From Flavihumibacter stibioxidans (GTDB taxonomy: Bacteria > Bacteroidota > Bacteroidia > Chitinophagales > Chitinophagaceae), in assembly GCF_014332695.1 (NCBI RefSeq), contig NZ_MBUA01000012.1, positions 119,858-183,857 of the forward strand: a stretch of 64,000 bases of DNA, read 5' to 3'. This document shows, piece by piece, positions 8,856-17,509 of the stretch. Position 1 is the first letter of the stretch. Each line of letters starts with the position of its first letter. Made by a program: the position numbers and the translations under genes. The notes beneath the pieces were generated by a model, which saw only the letters and a program-made list of their open reading frames with translations, was not told the DNA's origin and did not search any database.

Positions 8856-9071
8856 ATGAAAAAAATTACCGGCATCCTGGCGGCTGTTGCTGCAATCCTG
8901 GCATCGCCCCTGTTCCTGGCAGCGCATGAGGGTCATGGTCATACCCATGGGTTTACCATCAAGCATTATTTTACAGAACCAGTTCACCTGGGAGTGGCAT
9001 TATTGCTAATTGTCCTGGTTGCCCTGGTTGCCCTGAATCCCGCCCGGAAAAAACAATCTGACAAAGCCTGA
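8856..9071 (+). CDS. Small His-rich membrane protein heading the hyp operon
   Basis: A 71-residue protein of unknown function. It begins with a signal peptide or first helix (MKKITGILAAVAAILASPLFLAA), then a short histidine-rich segment HEGHGHTHG at residues 24-32, then FTIKHYFTEPVHLG, a second hydrophobic helix (VALLLIVLVALVAL) and a basic tail. The His cluster would face the periplasm if the first segment is cleaved. The stop at 9069-9071 is 1 bp from the hypA start, so it is in the hyp operon and probably co-translated. A role in nickel binding or in the membrane hydrogenase complex is a guess from position and the His motif. It resembles no standard Hyp/Hup protein I know; HupE-like proteins are much longer. 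Confidence 0.75.
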   Translation: MKKITGILAAVAAILASPLFLAAHEGHGHTHGFTIKHYFTEPVHLGVALLLIVLVALVALNPARKKQSDKA

Positions 9072-9072
9072 T

Positions 9073-9414
9073 ATGCACGAGTTATCCATAGTGATGAGCA
9101 TCATTGACATTGCTGAAACCCATGCCAGAAATGCCAGCAGCAGTGCCATAGAGGAAGTGGAACTCGATATCGGCGAACTGAGCGGCGTTGAAATGGCAAG
9201 TTTTGATTTTGCCTGGCAGCAGGCAACAAAACAAACCTTACTTGAGGGCGCACGCAGGCAGGTCAACCGTATTCCGGGGAAGGCTGTATGCCTCGACTGT
9301 TCCGCCAGTTTTCCGATCCGGCAGTTATACGACCCCTGCCCCGTTTGCGGCAACCACCTGCTGGATATAGTTTCCGGAAAGGAATTAAGGGTCAGGTCAT
9401 TGATAGTTGTTTAA
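9073..9414 (+). CDS. hypA: Hydrogenase nickel-incorporation protein HypA
   Basis: A 113-residue nickel metallochaperone that delivers Ni to the large subunit together with HypB. The N-terminal Ni site MHE is present (His2, Glu3), and the structural zinc site is formed by Cys73, Cys76, Cys89 and Cys92 (CLDC...CPVC). Length is the usual one for HypA/HybF. Within the operon it lies 1 bp after the small His-rich gene and 18 bp before hypB. Confidence 0.96.
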   Translation: MHELSIVMSIIDIAETHARNASSSAIEEVELDIGELSGVEMASFDFAWQQATKQTLLEGARRQVNRIPGKAVCLDCSASFPIRQLYDPCPVCGNHLLDIVSGKELRVRSLIVV

Positions 9415-9432
9415 TCATAAATACAAAATAAT

Positions 9433-10179
9433 ATGTGCGCCACCTGCGGTTGCGGTACTGCTGATCACGATCACCATCATTCACACGATCATTTCGGTGA
9501 ACACAGTTCCGGCGGAGTAAAAATAGATGTGGAACAGGATATCCTGTACCAGAACAACCTGCTCGCCCAGCGGAACAGGGGTTATTTTGAAGCCAAAAAC
9601 ATCCTGGCCATCAACCTCGTCAGTTCGCCCGGTTCCGGCAAAACCACCCTGCTGGAAAAAACCCTGCTCGACCTGAAAGACAGCATGAAATCCTGCGTTA
9701 TTGAAGGGGATCAGCAAACTTCGCATGATGCTGACCGTATTCATGCCACCGGAACCAAAGTGGTCCAGATCAATACCGGAAAAGGATGTCACCTGGATGC
9801 ACACATGGTTTTACACGCCGTGCAGGGAATGAAACCGGAGAACGAATCCGTACTGTTTATCGAGAACGTCGGCAACCTGGTTTGCCCTGCCATGTTTGAC
9901 CTTGGCGAAAGCGAAAGAGTGGTGGTGATGAGCGTTACGGAAGGGGAAGACAAACCTGTCAAATACCCCGACATGTTTCACAGCTCAACACTTTGCATCA
10001 TCAATAAAACCGACCTGCTCCCCTATGTTCCCTTTAACCTGGAAAAGGCGAAGGAATATGCGCGGCAGGTAAACCCGAAACTCGAGATCATTGAAGTCAG
10101 TTGCACCACCGGCGAGGGACTGGATAAATGGTACCAGTGGCTGGAATCAAAAACCCTTGCCGGGTCAGCAATTACCTGA
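9433..10179 (+). CDS. hypB: Hydrogenase nickel-incorporation GTPase HypB
   Basis: A 248-residue G3E GTPase that drives nickel insertion. The N-terminus has the high-affinity Ni motif CATCGCG (Cys2, Cys5, Cys7) followed by a histidine-rich stretch (DHDHHHSHDH, residues 11-20) suited to nickel storage. The GTPase core shows a P-loop SPGSGKTT at 65-72, EGDQQTSHDADRI with metal-site residues, GKGCHLDAHM carrying the GTPase-domain metal cysteine and histidine, and the NKTD guanine-specificity motif. It is followed by hypF after 26 bp. Confidence 0.97.
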   Translation: MCATCGCGTADHDHHHSHDHFGEHSSGGVKIDVEQDILYQNNLLAQRNRGYFEAKNILAINLVSSPGSGKTTLLEKTLLDLKDSMKSCVIEGDQQTSHDADRIHATGTKVVQINTGKGCHLDAHMVLHAVQGMKPENESVLFIENVGNLVCPAMFDLGESERVVVMSVTEGEDKPVKYPDMFHSSTLCIINKTDLLPYVPFNLEKAKEYARQVNPKLEIIEVSCTTGEGLDKWYQWLESKTLAGSAIT

Positions 10180-10205
10180 CCCAGGCAATAACCCATTCAT
10201 GGCTA

Positions 10206-12524
10206 ATGCCCAATTATCAGCTACATATCAAAGGACTGGTACAGGGAGTCGGATTCCGGCCACATGTGCTCAAAACAGCCAGGCATTATGGCGTTACTGG
10301 TTGGGTTCAGAACAGTGGTGATGGCGTCAAAATCGAAGTAAACTGTGATAAAGAAAAGGCTGCCGCGTTTTATGATGAGGTCATCAAAAATTCACCTGCA
10401 GGTTCCATCGTCAGCAGTTACCGGATGAAACAGGTGAGTGAACGCGTGTACGATGGTTTCACCATCATGCACAGCACGGCGCATGATACCATTGACCTCC
10501 TGCTGCCGCCCGACCGGGCCATTTGTCCTTCCTGCAGACAGGAATTATCGGATCCTTCGAACAGGCGTTACCGTTACCCCTTCATCACCTGCCTGTCATG
10601 CGGTCCGCGATACACCATTATTTCCGGACTCCCTTATGACCGCAAACTCACTTCCATGGCCGATATGGAAACCTGCCCCGCCTGCCGGCTGGAATATTCC
10701 GACCCCAATGATCACAGGTGTCACAGCCAGACACAGTCCTGCCCCGACTGCCCCATCACCCTGCAGGTAACGGACTTATCCGGGTTTCCCGAAACTACCG
10801 GCAATGAACAGGTTTTGAAAATCATAGAACAATACCTGTCGGCCGGAAAAATTGTTGCATTAAAAGGCATCGGCGGTTACCTGCTGTTGTGCGATGCCAC
10901 TTCAGAAACAGCCATCGCCACCCTGCGTGCCAGAAAAAAACGTCCGGCCAAACCTTTTGCAGTCCTATACCCTTCCTTAGCAATGGCTGAACAGGATGCC
11001 GAAATCGGTGAACATGAAAAAACGGCACTGGAATCTGCCGTGGCGCCGGTAGTGATATGCCGGCTAAAGGAAACTCCGCAAACAGGTATAGCCGTTGAAA
11101 GCATTGCACCCGGACTTTCAGGGATCGGAGTCCTCCTGCCCTATTCCCCTTTACTGCTGCTGGTTTCACAGGACTTCCACAAGCCCCTGGTTGCCACCAG
11201 CGCCAATCTCAGCGGTTCTCCCATAATCTATGAAGATGAAATCGCCTTCAGGGAACTGAGGGATATTGCCGATATAACGGTAAGCTATAACCGAAATATA
11301 CTGGTGCCTGCAGACGACAGCGTGGTGCAGTTCGCTTCCGGCGGGCAACCGATCTGGCTGAGGCGGGCAAGAGGCCTGGCGCCGGGATATTTCCCCTCGC
11401 CTTTCCGGATGGACGGATGCCAGCTGGCAATGGGCGCCGAACTGAAAAGTTCATTTGCCCTGGCCCTCCGGAACAACCTGTACATCAGCCAGTACCTGGG
11501 CGACCAGCAATCCTGGGCGAGCCAGTTGGGTTACCGCCATACACTGAATCATTTGCTGAAGATAATGGGTGCCACACCAGACAGGATACTGCTGGACCGG
11601 CATCCCCATTACCAGGTGGCGGCACTGGGCAGGGAACTTGCCGACGAATATGATACGCCGGTGCAGGAAGTGCAGCACCACCTGGCGCATTTTTCTGCCC
11701 TGCTCGCCGAGTACGGAATATTTTCACCGCCGGAACCCATACTGGGTATTATCTGGGATGGCAATGGTTATGGTGATGACGGCCAGGTATGGGGCGGGGA
11801 GGCTTTCCTGCTGGAACAGGACGGCTTCAGCCGCGTAGCACACCTGGATTATTTTCCGCAATTACTGGGTGATAAGATGAACCGCGAACCAAGGTTATCG
11901 GCGGCATCTTTGTTACGCAAACATCCTGATCAACCGGCCCTGCTGAAAAACATGTTCAGTGAACAGGAACGGAATTATTATGAAAAATTACTAAGGCAGG
12001 AACCGGACCTGCTAAGTTCCAGTATGGGCAGGCTGCTGGATGGCATCAGCGCATTACTGGGCATCACTTTCATCAACCGGTATGAAGGGGAAGCGGCCAT
12101 GAAACTGGAGGCGAAAGCCCTCCGTCACAAAGGACAGGAAATACCGACCTATCCGATCAGGATAAACGGGAGGCTGCTGGAGTGGCAGCCAATGCTTTCC
12201 GCCATTATCAGGGACCGGCAGAAGGGTGTACCTTCAGAACAGATTGCCGCAGGTGTATTTGAAAGCCTTGCCATGCTGGTACTGGAACTCGCCATCCGTT
12301 ATGATGTAAAAACAATTGCCTTCAGTGGCGGTGTATTTCAGAACGCTTTTCTTGTCAGCCGGTTGAAAGCAGGATTGCATGGCCGTTTCAGGCTGCTGTT
12401 CCACCAGCGGCTAAGCCCGAATGATGAATGTATAGGGTTTGGACAACTGGCCTATACCTGCATTACGAATCATGAAACCATTAAAACAGATCTACCATGT
12501 GCCTTGCCATTCCAGGAAAAATAG
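10206..12524 (+). CDS. hypF: Carbamoyltransferase HypF
   Basis: A 772-residue enzyme that turns carbamoyl phosphate and ATP into the thiocarbamate on HypE, the precursor of the cyanide ligands. I chose the ATG at 10206 (MPNYQLHIKG) because the acylphosphatase motif GLVQGVGFRPHV then falls at residues 10-21 as usual; upstream in-frame starts add 26 unrelated residues inside the hypB end. Domains in order: acylphosphatase (1-90), two zinc fingers (Cys107/110/129/132 and Cys157/160/179/182), YrdC/Sua5 domain (about 200-385), and a Kae1-like carbamoyltransferase domain with VQHHLAHFSALLAEYG and FSGGVFQNAFL. Its last 28 bp overlap the start of hypC. Confidence 0.97.
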   Translation: MPNYQLHIKGLVQGVGFRPHVLKTARHYGVTGWVQNSGDGVKIEVNCDKEKAAAFYDEVIKNSPAGSIVSSYRMKQVSERVYDGFTIMHSTAHDTIDLLLPPDRAICPSCRQELSDPSNRRYRYPFITCLSCGPRYTIISGLPYDRKLTSMADMETCPACRLEYSDPNDHRCHSQTQSCPDCPITLQVTDLSGFPETTGNEQVLKIIEQYLSAGKIVALKGIGGYLLLCDATSETAIATLRARKKRPAKPFAVLYPSLAMAEQDAEIGEHEKTALESAVAPVVICRLKETPQTGIAVESIAPGLSGIGVLLPYSPLLLLVSQDFHKPLVATSANLSGSPIIYEDEIAFRELRDIADITVSYNRNILVPADDSVVQFASGGQPIWLRRARGLAPGYFPSPFRMDGCQLAMGAELKSSFALALRNNLYISQYLGDQQSWASQLGYRHTLNHLLKIMGATPDRILLDRHPHYQVAALGRELADEYDTPVQEVQHHLAHFSALLAEYGIFSPPEPILGIIWDGNGYGDDGQVWGGEAFLLEQDGFSRVAHLDYFPQLLGDKMNREPRLSAASLLRKHPDQPALLKNMFSEQERNYYEKLLRQEPDLLSSSMGRLLDGISALLGITFINRYEGEAAMKLEAKALRHKGQEIPTYPIRINGRLLEWQPMLSAIIRDRQKGVPSEQIAAGVFESLAMLVLELAIRYDVKTIAFSGGVFQNAFLVSRLKAGLHGRFRLLFHQRLSPNDECIGFGQLAYTCITNHETIKTDLPCALPFQEK

Positions 12525-12775
12525 TGTCCATTACCGGGCAGTTGGATGAAACCTTCCGACAGGGTAAAGTATCGTTCGGGGGCATCATGAAGGATGTCAA
12601 CCTCTGTATGGTTCCCGATGCATCTGTGGGCGATTATGTGCTGGTGCACGTAGGCGTAGCCATCGGCACGGTAGATGAGGAAGAAGCCAACCAAACATTT
12701 GAGTACCTCCGGCAGATCGGCGACCTGGATGAGTTACAGGCAGAAGGCGGCACCCAACAGGAAACCAAAATATAA
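12497..12775 (+). CDS. hypC: Hydrogenase assembly chaperone HypC
   Basis: A 92-residue chaperone that carries the Fe(CN)2CO unit with HypD. It begins with the invariant MCLAIPGKIV, whose Cys2 (exposed after Met removal) is the iron ligand. The start lies inside the hypF gene (28-bp overlap), which suggests translational coupling. The C-terminal EYLRQIGDLDEL segment is typical of the family. Confidence 0.96.
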   Translation: MCLAIPGKIVSITGQLDETFRQGKVSFGGIMKDVNLCMVPDASVGDYVLVHVGVAIGTVDEEEANQTFEYLRQIGDLDELQAEGGTQQETKI

Positions 12776-12785
12776 ACCAGGCAAT

Positions 12786-13889
12786 ATGAAATACCTGAGC
12801 GAATACCGCGACCCCGAACTGGTGCAGGAATACCTGGGCAAATTACAGGAGCTAACCACCAGGCCCTGGACGCTGATGGAAATCTGCGGCGGACAAACCC
12901 ATAGCCTGGTAAAAAACGGGTTGCTGAATATGTTGCCGGACAAGATTACCATGGTACATGGCCCGGGTTGCCCGGTCTGTGTGACCAGCCTGGGTGTAAT
13001 TGATGAGGCCATCTGGCTGGCCCACCAGCCCAATACCATCCTCTGTTCATTTGGTGACATGCTTCGGGTACCCGGATCAAAAGAAAGCCTGCTGGAAGCA
13101 AAAGCGGCTGGCGCCGATGTACGTATTCTCTACTCGCCCCTGGAAGCCGTGCAACTGGCCGTTGCCAATCCCGACAAAGAAGTAGTGTTCTTTGCCGTAG
13201 GCTTTGAAACAACTGCTCCGGCCAATGCATTAAGCGTAGTACACGCGCACAAGTCCGGCGTAAAAAATTATTCCATCCTGGCCTCCCATGTGCTGGTGCC
13301 ACCGGCGATGGAGGCGCTGCTGTCTGACCCTGAAAACAAAATTGACGGATTCCTGGCTGCGGGACATGTGTGCACCATCATGGGGATGGAAGAATACTAC
13401 CCGATTGCGGAAAAATACAGGACCCCGATAGTAATCACCGGCTTCGAACCGGTGGATCTGCTGCAGGGGATACTCATGACCGTTATACAACTGGAACAGG
13501 GCGAATTCAAGGTGGAGAACCAGTATTCACGTTATGTGCAGCGAGAAGGCAACCGGATGGCACAGGCCACCATGCAGGAAGTATTTACGATCAGCGACCG
13601 CGCCTGGAGAGGCATTGGCAATATACCTGCCAGCGGATATGAGGTGAATGACCAGTACCGGAACTATAATGCACGGCTGAAATTCAACCTGCACCTGCCG
13701 GCTGTGGCAGAAAATGAAAACTGTATCAGTGGCGAGATCATGCGGGGATTGAAAAAACCATTTCAATGTCCGAATTTCGGAACAGCCTGCAAACCGGAAC
13801 ATCCGCTGGGAGCCCCGATGGTGAGCAGCGAAGGCGCCTGCGCCGCCTATTATCATTATTCCTCCAACCTGGCAGCACCACTGCCATAA
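12786..13889 (+). CDS. hypD: Hydrogenase formation protein HypD
   Basis: A 367-residue Fe-S scaffold protein on which the Fe(CN)2CO unit is built with HypC and HypE. I chose the ATG at 12786 (MKYLSEYRDPE); the frame is open upstream through hypC in another reading frame. Key motifs: EICGGQTH with Cys34, the CXXC pair in GPGCPVCVT (Cys62, Cys65), and the C-terminal [4Fe-4S] cysteines in the stretch CISGEIMRG...CPNFGTACKPEHPLG...GACAAYY. It starts 10 bp after hypC and ends 11 bp before hypE. Confidence 0.96.
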   Translation: MKYLSEYRDPELVQEYLGKLQELTTRPWTLMEICGGQTHSLVKNGLLNMLPDKITMVHGPGCPVCVTSLGVIDEAIWLAHQPNTILCSFGDMLRVPGSKESLLEAKAAGADVRILYSPLEAVQLAVANPDKEVVFFAVGFETTAPANALSVVHAHKSGVKNYSILASHVLVPPAMEALLSDPENKIDGFLAAGHVCTIMGMEEYYPIAEKYRTPIVITGFEPVDLLQGILMTVIQLEQGEFKVENQYSRYVQREGNRMAQATMQEVFTISDRAWRGIGNIPASGYEVNDQYRNYNARLKFNLHLPAVAENENCISGEIMRGLKKPFQCPNFGTACKPEHPLGAPMVSSEGACAAYYHYSSNLAAPLP

Positions 13890-13900
13890 ATGCCCCGCAA

Positions 13901-14938
13901 ATGCAATTATCCTGTCCCTTACCGAAATTTGATTTTGATGTCATCACCCTCGGGCACGGAAGCGGTGGCCTGCTGACCCACCGGCTGCTGCAGAAAGGCG
14001 TGTTCGATATCCTGGGCAATGAATTCCTTGGCCAGCAGCATGATGGCGCCAGTTTCCATATGGATGGCAAACTTGCTTTCAGCACCGATAGTTTTGTGGT
14101 ACACCCGATCTTTTTCCCCGGCGGATCCATTGGAGACCTGGCCATCAACGGAACAGTCAATGACCTGGCCATGTGCGGTGCGCAACCCCAATATCTCTCC
14201 CTTTCATTTATCCTGGAAGAAGGATTGAAAACAGACGAGTTCTCGCAGATTCTGGCCGACATCAAAACAGCGGCTGATAAAGCCGGCGTCAAAATTGTAA
14301 CCGGCGACACCAAGGTGGTTGAAAAAGGAAAGGGAGATAAACTGTTCATCAATACTTCAGGCATTGGCACAGTACACCCTGGGGCGGCCATCCACCACCA
14401 GCATATCCGGCCAGGCGACCGCGTTATTATTTCCGGGAATATTGCCACCCACGGCATGGCCATCATGAGTGTGCGGGAAGGACTTGAATTTGAAACCAGC
14501 ATCATTTCAGATACGGTTGCACTTAACCATACGGTTTATACACTGGTTAACCGTTTCGGGAAGGGAATTAAGTTCCTGCGTGATCCGACACGTGGAGGTG
14601 TTGCCTCTGTCCTGAATGAAGTGGCAGAATTGACTGAACTGGGTGTTGACCTGGTTCAATCCAGGGTGCCTGTGGAAGAACAGGTGGAAGCAGCCTGTGA
14701 AATGCTGGGACTGGATCCGCTGTATGTTGCCAATGAAGGAATTTTCCTGGCGATCGTTTCGGAAGATATAGCCGCCCCCTTCCTGCAGGCACTGAAGGAA
14801 GATGAACTGGGAGTTAATGCAGCGGAGATCGGCGTTGTTTCGGTTAACCATCCCCGTAAAGTAATCATGGAGAGCAGGATTGGCGGCAGCCGTGTGGTCA
14901 GTTACCTGACCGGCGAACAGCTGCCGCGGATCTGCTGA
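13901..14938 (+). CDS. hypE: Hydrogenase maturation protein HypE
   Basis: A 345-residue PurM/AIR-synthetase-like ATPase that dehydrates the thiocarbamate on its own C-terminal cysteine to thiocyanate. I chose the ATG at 13901 (MQLSCPLPKFDFD) because the HypE signature VITLGHGSGG follows at once; the frame open to 13766 overlaps hypD. The C-terminus ends in PRIC, with Cys345 the residue that is carbamoylated. It is the last gene of the hyp operon. Confidence 0.96.
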   Translation: MQLSCPLPKFDFDVITLGHGSGGLLTHRLLQKGVFDILGNEFLGQQHDGASFHMDGKLAFSTDSFVVHPIFFPGGSIGDLAINGTVNDLAMCGAQPQYLSLSFILEEGLKTDEFSQILADIKTAADKAGVKIVTGDTKVVEKGKGDKLFINTSGIGTVHPGAAIHHQHIRPGDRVIISGNIATHGMAIMSVREGLEFETSIISDTVALNHTVYTLVNRFGKGIKFLRDPTRGGVASVLNEVAELTELGVDLVQSRVPVEEQVEAACEMLGLDPLYVANEGIFLAIVSEDIAAPFLQALKEDELGVNAAEIGVVSVNHPRKVIMESRIGGSRVVSYLTGEQLPRIC

Positions 14939-14940
14939 AT

Positions 14941-14962
14941 GCCTGCTTTCCCTGAAACAGGC
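14941..14962 (+). terminator. Possible terminator of the hyp operon
   Basis: GCCTGCTTTC and GAAACAGGC form a 9-bp stem with one bulged base around a CCT loop, 2 bp after the hypE stop. Downstream TACTTGTATTT is only weakly T-rich, and the convergent YeeE/YedE gene ends at 14972. Confidence 0.4.
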
Positions 14963-14971
14963 TACTTGTAT

Positions 14972-15385
14972 TTAATGCGGAAGTTTACTTCGCAGTAAGC
15001 CATAGACAAAAGTACCGGTCATGGCAGCCAGCATGTACACCACAAACACGGAATAGCCGGCTCCCATCAGGATAAACATGGGGGCGGGACAGGCTCCTGC
15101 AAGGGCCCAGCCGGTGCCGAACATGGCGCCGCCAATCAGGTAGCGGGGGATACTTTTGTTCTTGTCTTTTATCACGATAGGCTGGCCTTCCACATTGTGA
15201 ACCTGCCTGCGCTTGATGATCTGAACAATGATGATTCCTGAAATGACGGCAGAGCCAATGACACCATACATGTGGAAGCTCTGGAAGCGGAACATTTCAA
15301 ATATGCGGTACCAGCTCACTGCCTCACTCTTATACAGAATGAATCCGAGCAGCATTCCAATCAAAATATATCTTGACATTCTCAT
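14972..15385 (-). CDS. YeeE/YedE-family membrane protein, short half (DUF6691-like)
   Basis: A 137-residue integral membrane protein with about four helices, one half of a split YeeE/YedE transporter. Family members such as TsuA import thiosulfate or handle reduced sulfur through conserved cysteines. Here the conserved cysteine is in GWALAGACPAPMF, next to a second glycine-rich helix. It is encoded 10 bp after the longer partner (15396-15998), so the two probably form one transporter. The loop between helices 2 and 3 is basic (KRRQVHNVEGQ). The sulfur-species substrate is inferred from family knowledge only. Confidence 0.88.
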   Translation of the reverse strand: MRMSRYILIGMLLGFILYKSEAVSWYRIFEMFRFQSFHMYGVIGSAVISGIIIVQIIKRRQVHNVEGQPIVIKDKNKSIPRYLIGGAMFGTGWALAGACPAPMFILMGAGYSVFVVYMLAAMTGTFVYGLLRSKLPH

Positions 15386-15395
15386 AAAATAAGTT

Positions 15396-15998
15396 TTAAA
15401 GGGTCCAGGGGAATAATAAAGGGATGATGGCGTAGTTCACAAAAAGTCCGCCGATAAAAAAACCCATAACCGCAATCAGCGAAGGCACCTGGAGGGCAGA
15501 CAATCCGCTGATGGCATGTCCGGATGTACAGCCGCCTGCATAACGGGCACCAAATCCAACCAGGAACCCGCCACCTGCAATCATGAGCCAGCCGCGCCAG
15601 TTCAGCAGGGCTTCCCAGGAAATAAAATCAGGCACCATCGGCACTTCGCCCTGCTTTACATTGATGCCAATTTCATTCAGGCTGGCAACGGTGGCATCAC
15701 TTACATGGGCAATATTGCCCTCGCTGCCCAGGAAATAATGCGACACCATATATCCGCCGATGACGGCGCCAAGGGCAACCATCAGGTTCCAGCCTCCGTT
15801 TTTCCAGTCGATTTTAAAAAACTCGTTCAGTTCGTCTGCACCATCCGCGGCACACATCAGTCTCAGGTTTTCTGAAATACCGAACTCATGCCCAAAGTAA
15901 AGCAGGATGAACATGACCAATGCCAGCAGCGGGCCGGCGACATACCATGGCCATGGCTGCGACAGGAAGGTGATAAATGCTTCGATTGATTCTTTCAT
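15396..15998 (-). CDS. YeeE/YedE-family membrane protein, long half
   Basis: A 200-residue integral membrane protein with about five helices. I chose the ATG at 15998 (MKESIEAFITFL) since upstream residues are not family-like; the frame is open to 16067. The conserved cysteine motif GFGARYAGGCTSGHAISG lies in the second half and corresponds to the sulfur-relay cysteine of YeeE/TsuA. A loop has LRLMCAADGADE. Paired with the short half directly downstream. It lies next to the hyp operon but on the other strand, and a functional link to the hydrogenase is not shown. Confidence 0.9.
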   Translation of the reverse strand: MKESIEAFITFLSQPWPWYVAGPLLALVMFILLYFGHEFGISENLRLMCAADGADELNEFFKIDWKNGGWNLMVALGAVIGGYMVSHYFLGSEGNIAHVSDATVASLNEIGINVKQGEVPMVPDFISWEALLNWRGWLMIAGGGFLVGFGARYAGGCTSGHAISGLSALQVPSLIAVMGFFIGGLFVNYAIIPLLFPWTL

Positions 15999-16132
15999 AT
16001 AATGTTCATTAAAATAAAAATGAGATAAATATAAACTTCCGGCCTGAAAATTAGAACAGATCAGCAAGGAAGAGTCTGATAAAAATCAGTTCCTTCAATG
16101 AAATTGGTTAAGTGCCGGAGGTCACAAAAAAT

Positions 16133-16165
16133 AACCGGGACTGTTTCAATTGAACAGTCCCGGTT
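16133..16165 (-). terminator. Rho-independent terminator of the second SusCD operon
   Basis: A 13-bp perfect stem (AACCGGGACTGTT and its complement) with a 7-nt loop lies 27 bp past the SusD stop. On the minus strand it is followed by an A and then six T. This is one of the strongest terminators in the window. Confidence 0.9.
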
Positions 16166-16192
16166 TCCTATCAGATCAGTTGCGTATAAGAA

Positions 16193-17497
16193 TCATTCTG
16201 TCAGCGGCAGCGGAAACATCTCCCAAACATCATCCTCCGCCCTGTCCTTCGGCAATTGCGCAAGCCTGTTATACCTGCGCATATCAACCCAGCGATGGCC
16301 TTCAAAAAACAGGGAATAACGCCTGTTGTACAATACTTCATCGATTAAAGCAGTTGAAGTGAGCGGGCCGGAATAAGGCGTTAAATTATGCGCGTTACGG
16401 ATGGTGTTGATCGCTTCAACGGCATCATTGAAGCCTGCTGCTCCCTGCCGGATCTTCGCTTCAGCATATAACAGGATCAACTCCTCGTTGCGGATGAGCG
16501 GCACCGGTGCCGTGGCACTCGTATAAACCCATACATCCCGGTTACTGGTCAGGTCACTGGAACTTACAGGGGAATTACGGAGCGTGGCTTTACCGATCCG
16601 GTCATCTCCCGGCTGCAGGTCGGTGGCATAGGATGGATGGGCCACCCGCACTTCACCTGCTTCATTCTGCCTGACAAATGCCGGATTAAGTATGTCGCCG
16701 GAAGCCGTTGAAAAAACATGGTATATGCCCAGGCCCAGGTCAGCATCCATATCCATAAATGAATTATCCAGTGAAGTCAGCACCCCGGCCCAATCTTCGT
16801 CGTATGCAGCGACCCGTGCATATATGGCGCGGTTGAATGCTACCAGTGAAGCATTGTCGTTAAAACCGGTAAAGCCTGAAGTAAGTGAAAACGCCACCGA
16901 AGCTCCGCCCAGTTCCGTTTGGCCTTCATCCAGCAGGGATTTGATGGCTGCAAGAGATGGCTTGTACGCCAGTACCGGGCCCAGGTTATCCGGATCGGCC
17001 ACCTCCACCCTGATTCCGTTGCTATGGGTAAGGTTCAGGTTCAGCAATAACTGGTAGGCCTTGATGGTTTTGGCGAAACCTGTGTACCCCTTTTTTTCGT
17101 CGTCTGTAAGCAACCCTGAATTGGTAGCGGCTTCAATGAGAATATTACAATTCTTCACCACCCGGTAGCGGGAAGCCCATGGATTGGTCAGGTAAAAGGT
17201 ATTGTTGTCAAGGGTGGCGGTTTTGGCGCCCAGCAGGTCGGATAAATAGCGCGGATCTGCTGCCGTAAACCGGTACATTTCCCGCCCGATCAAACCAACC
17301 ACATCAAGGTACATGGCCAGGTTATTCCTCATCCCCGATTCAATTCCTGTAACCAGGTTGTTCAATTCCGGTTTGGTTGCGTTTTCCAGGAAATCCTCGA
17401 TAGTCGGATTATTCAGGTTCCCGATTTCCTTTTTGCAGGAGGGTGATAATACCATCACCGCGAGGCCGGATATAATTGCAAAAATTATCTTTTTCAT
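16193..17497 (-). CDS. SusD/RagB-family outer-membrane lipoprotein
   Basis: A 434-residue surface lipoprotein, partner of the SusC encoded 12 bp upstream. Lipoprotein signal MKKIIFAIISGLAVMV with lipobox LSPSC and Cys21 as the lipidated residue. The SusD C-terminal blocks RNEELILLYAEAKIRQG and RRYSLFFEGHRWVDMRRYNRL are intact. It aligns along its length with the partial SusD at 1-1261 (shared LNNLVTGIESGMRN/IGREMYRF-like start and the C-terminal blocks), so the two SusCD pairs are paralogous. Substrate unknown. Confidence 0.95.
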   Translation of the reverse strand: MKKIIFAIISGLAVMVLSPSCKKEIGNLNNPTIEDFLENATKPELNNLVTGIESGMRNNLAMYLDVVGLIGREMYRFTAADPRYLSDLLGAKTATLDNNTFYLTNPWASRYRVVKNCNILIEAATNSGLLTDDEKKGYTGFAKTIKAYQLLLNLNLTHSNGIRVEVADPDNLGPVLAYKPSLAAIKSLLDEGQTELGGASVAFSLTSGFTGFNDNASLVAFNRAIYARVAAYDEDWAGVLTSLDNSFMDMDADLGLGIYHVFSTASGDILNPAFVRQNEAGEVRVAHPSYATDLQPGDDRIGKATLRNSPVSSSDLTSNRDVWVYTSATAPVPLIRNEELILLYAEAKIRQGAAGFNDAVEAINTIRNAHNLTPYSGPLTSTALIDEVLYNRRYSLFFEGHRWVDMRRYNRLAQLPKDRAEDDVWEMFPLPLTE

Positions 17498-17509
17498 GAT
17501 GATGACATT

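Noticed and set aside
13766-13900. N-terminal extension of HypE from an earlier in-frame start
   Set aside because: It overlaps the conserved C-terminal cysteine region of hypD, and HypE proteins start shortly before the HGSGG motif.
16133-16165. Long inverted repeat considered as an operator
   Set aside because: A T-run follows on the minus strand right after the SusD gene, so a terminator explains it better.
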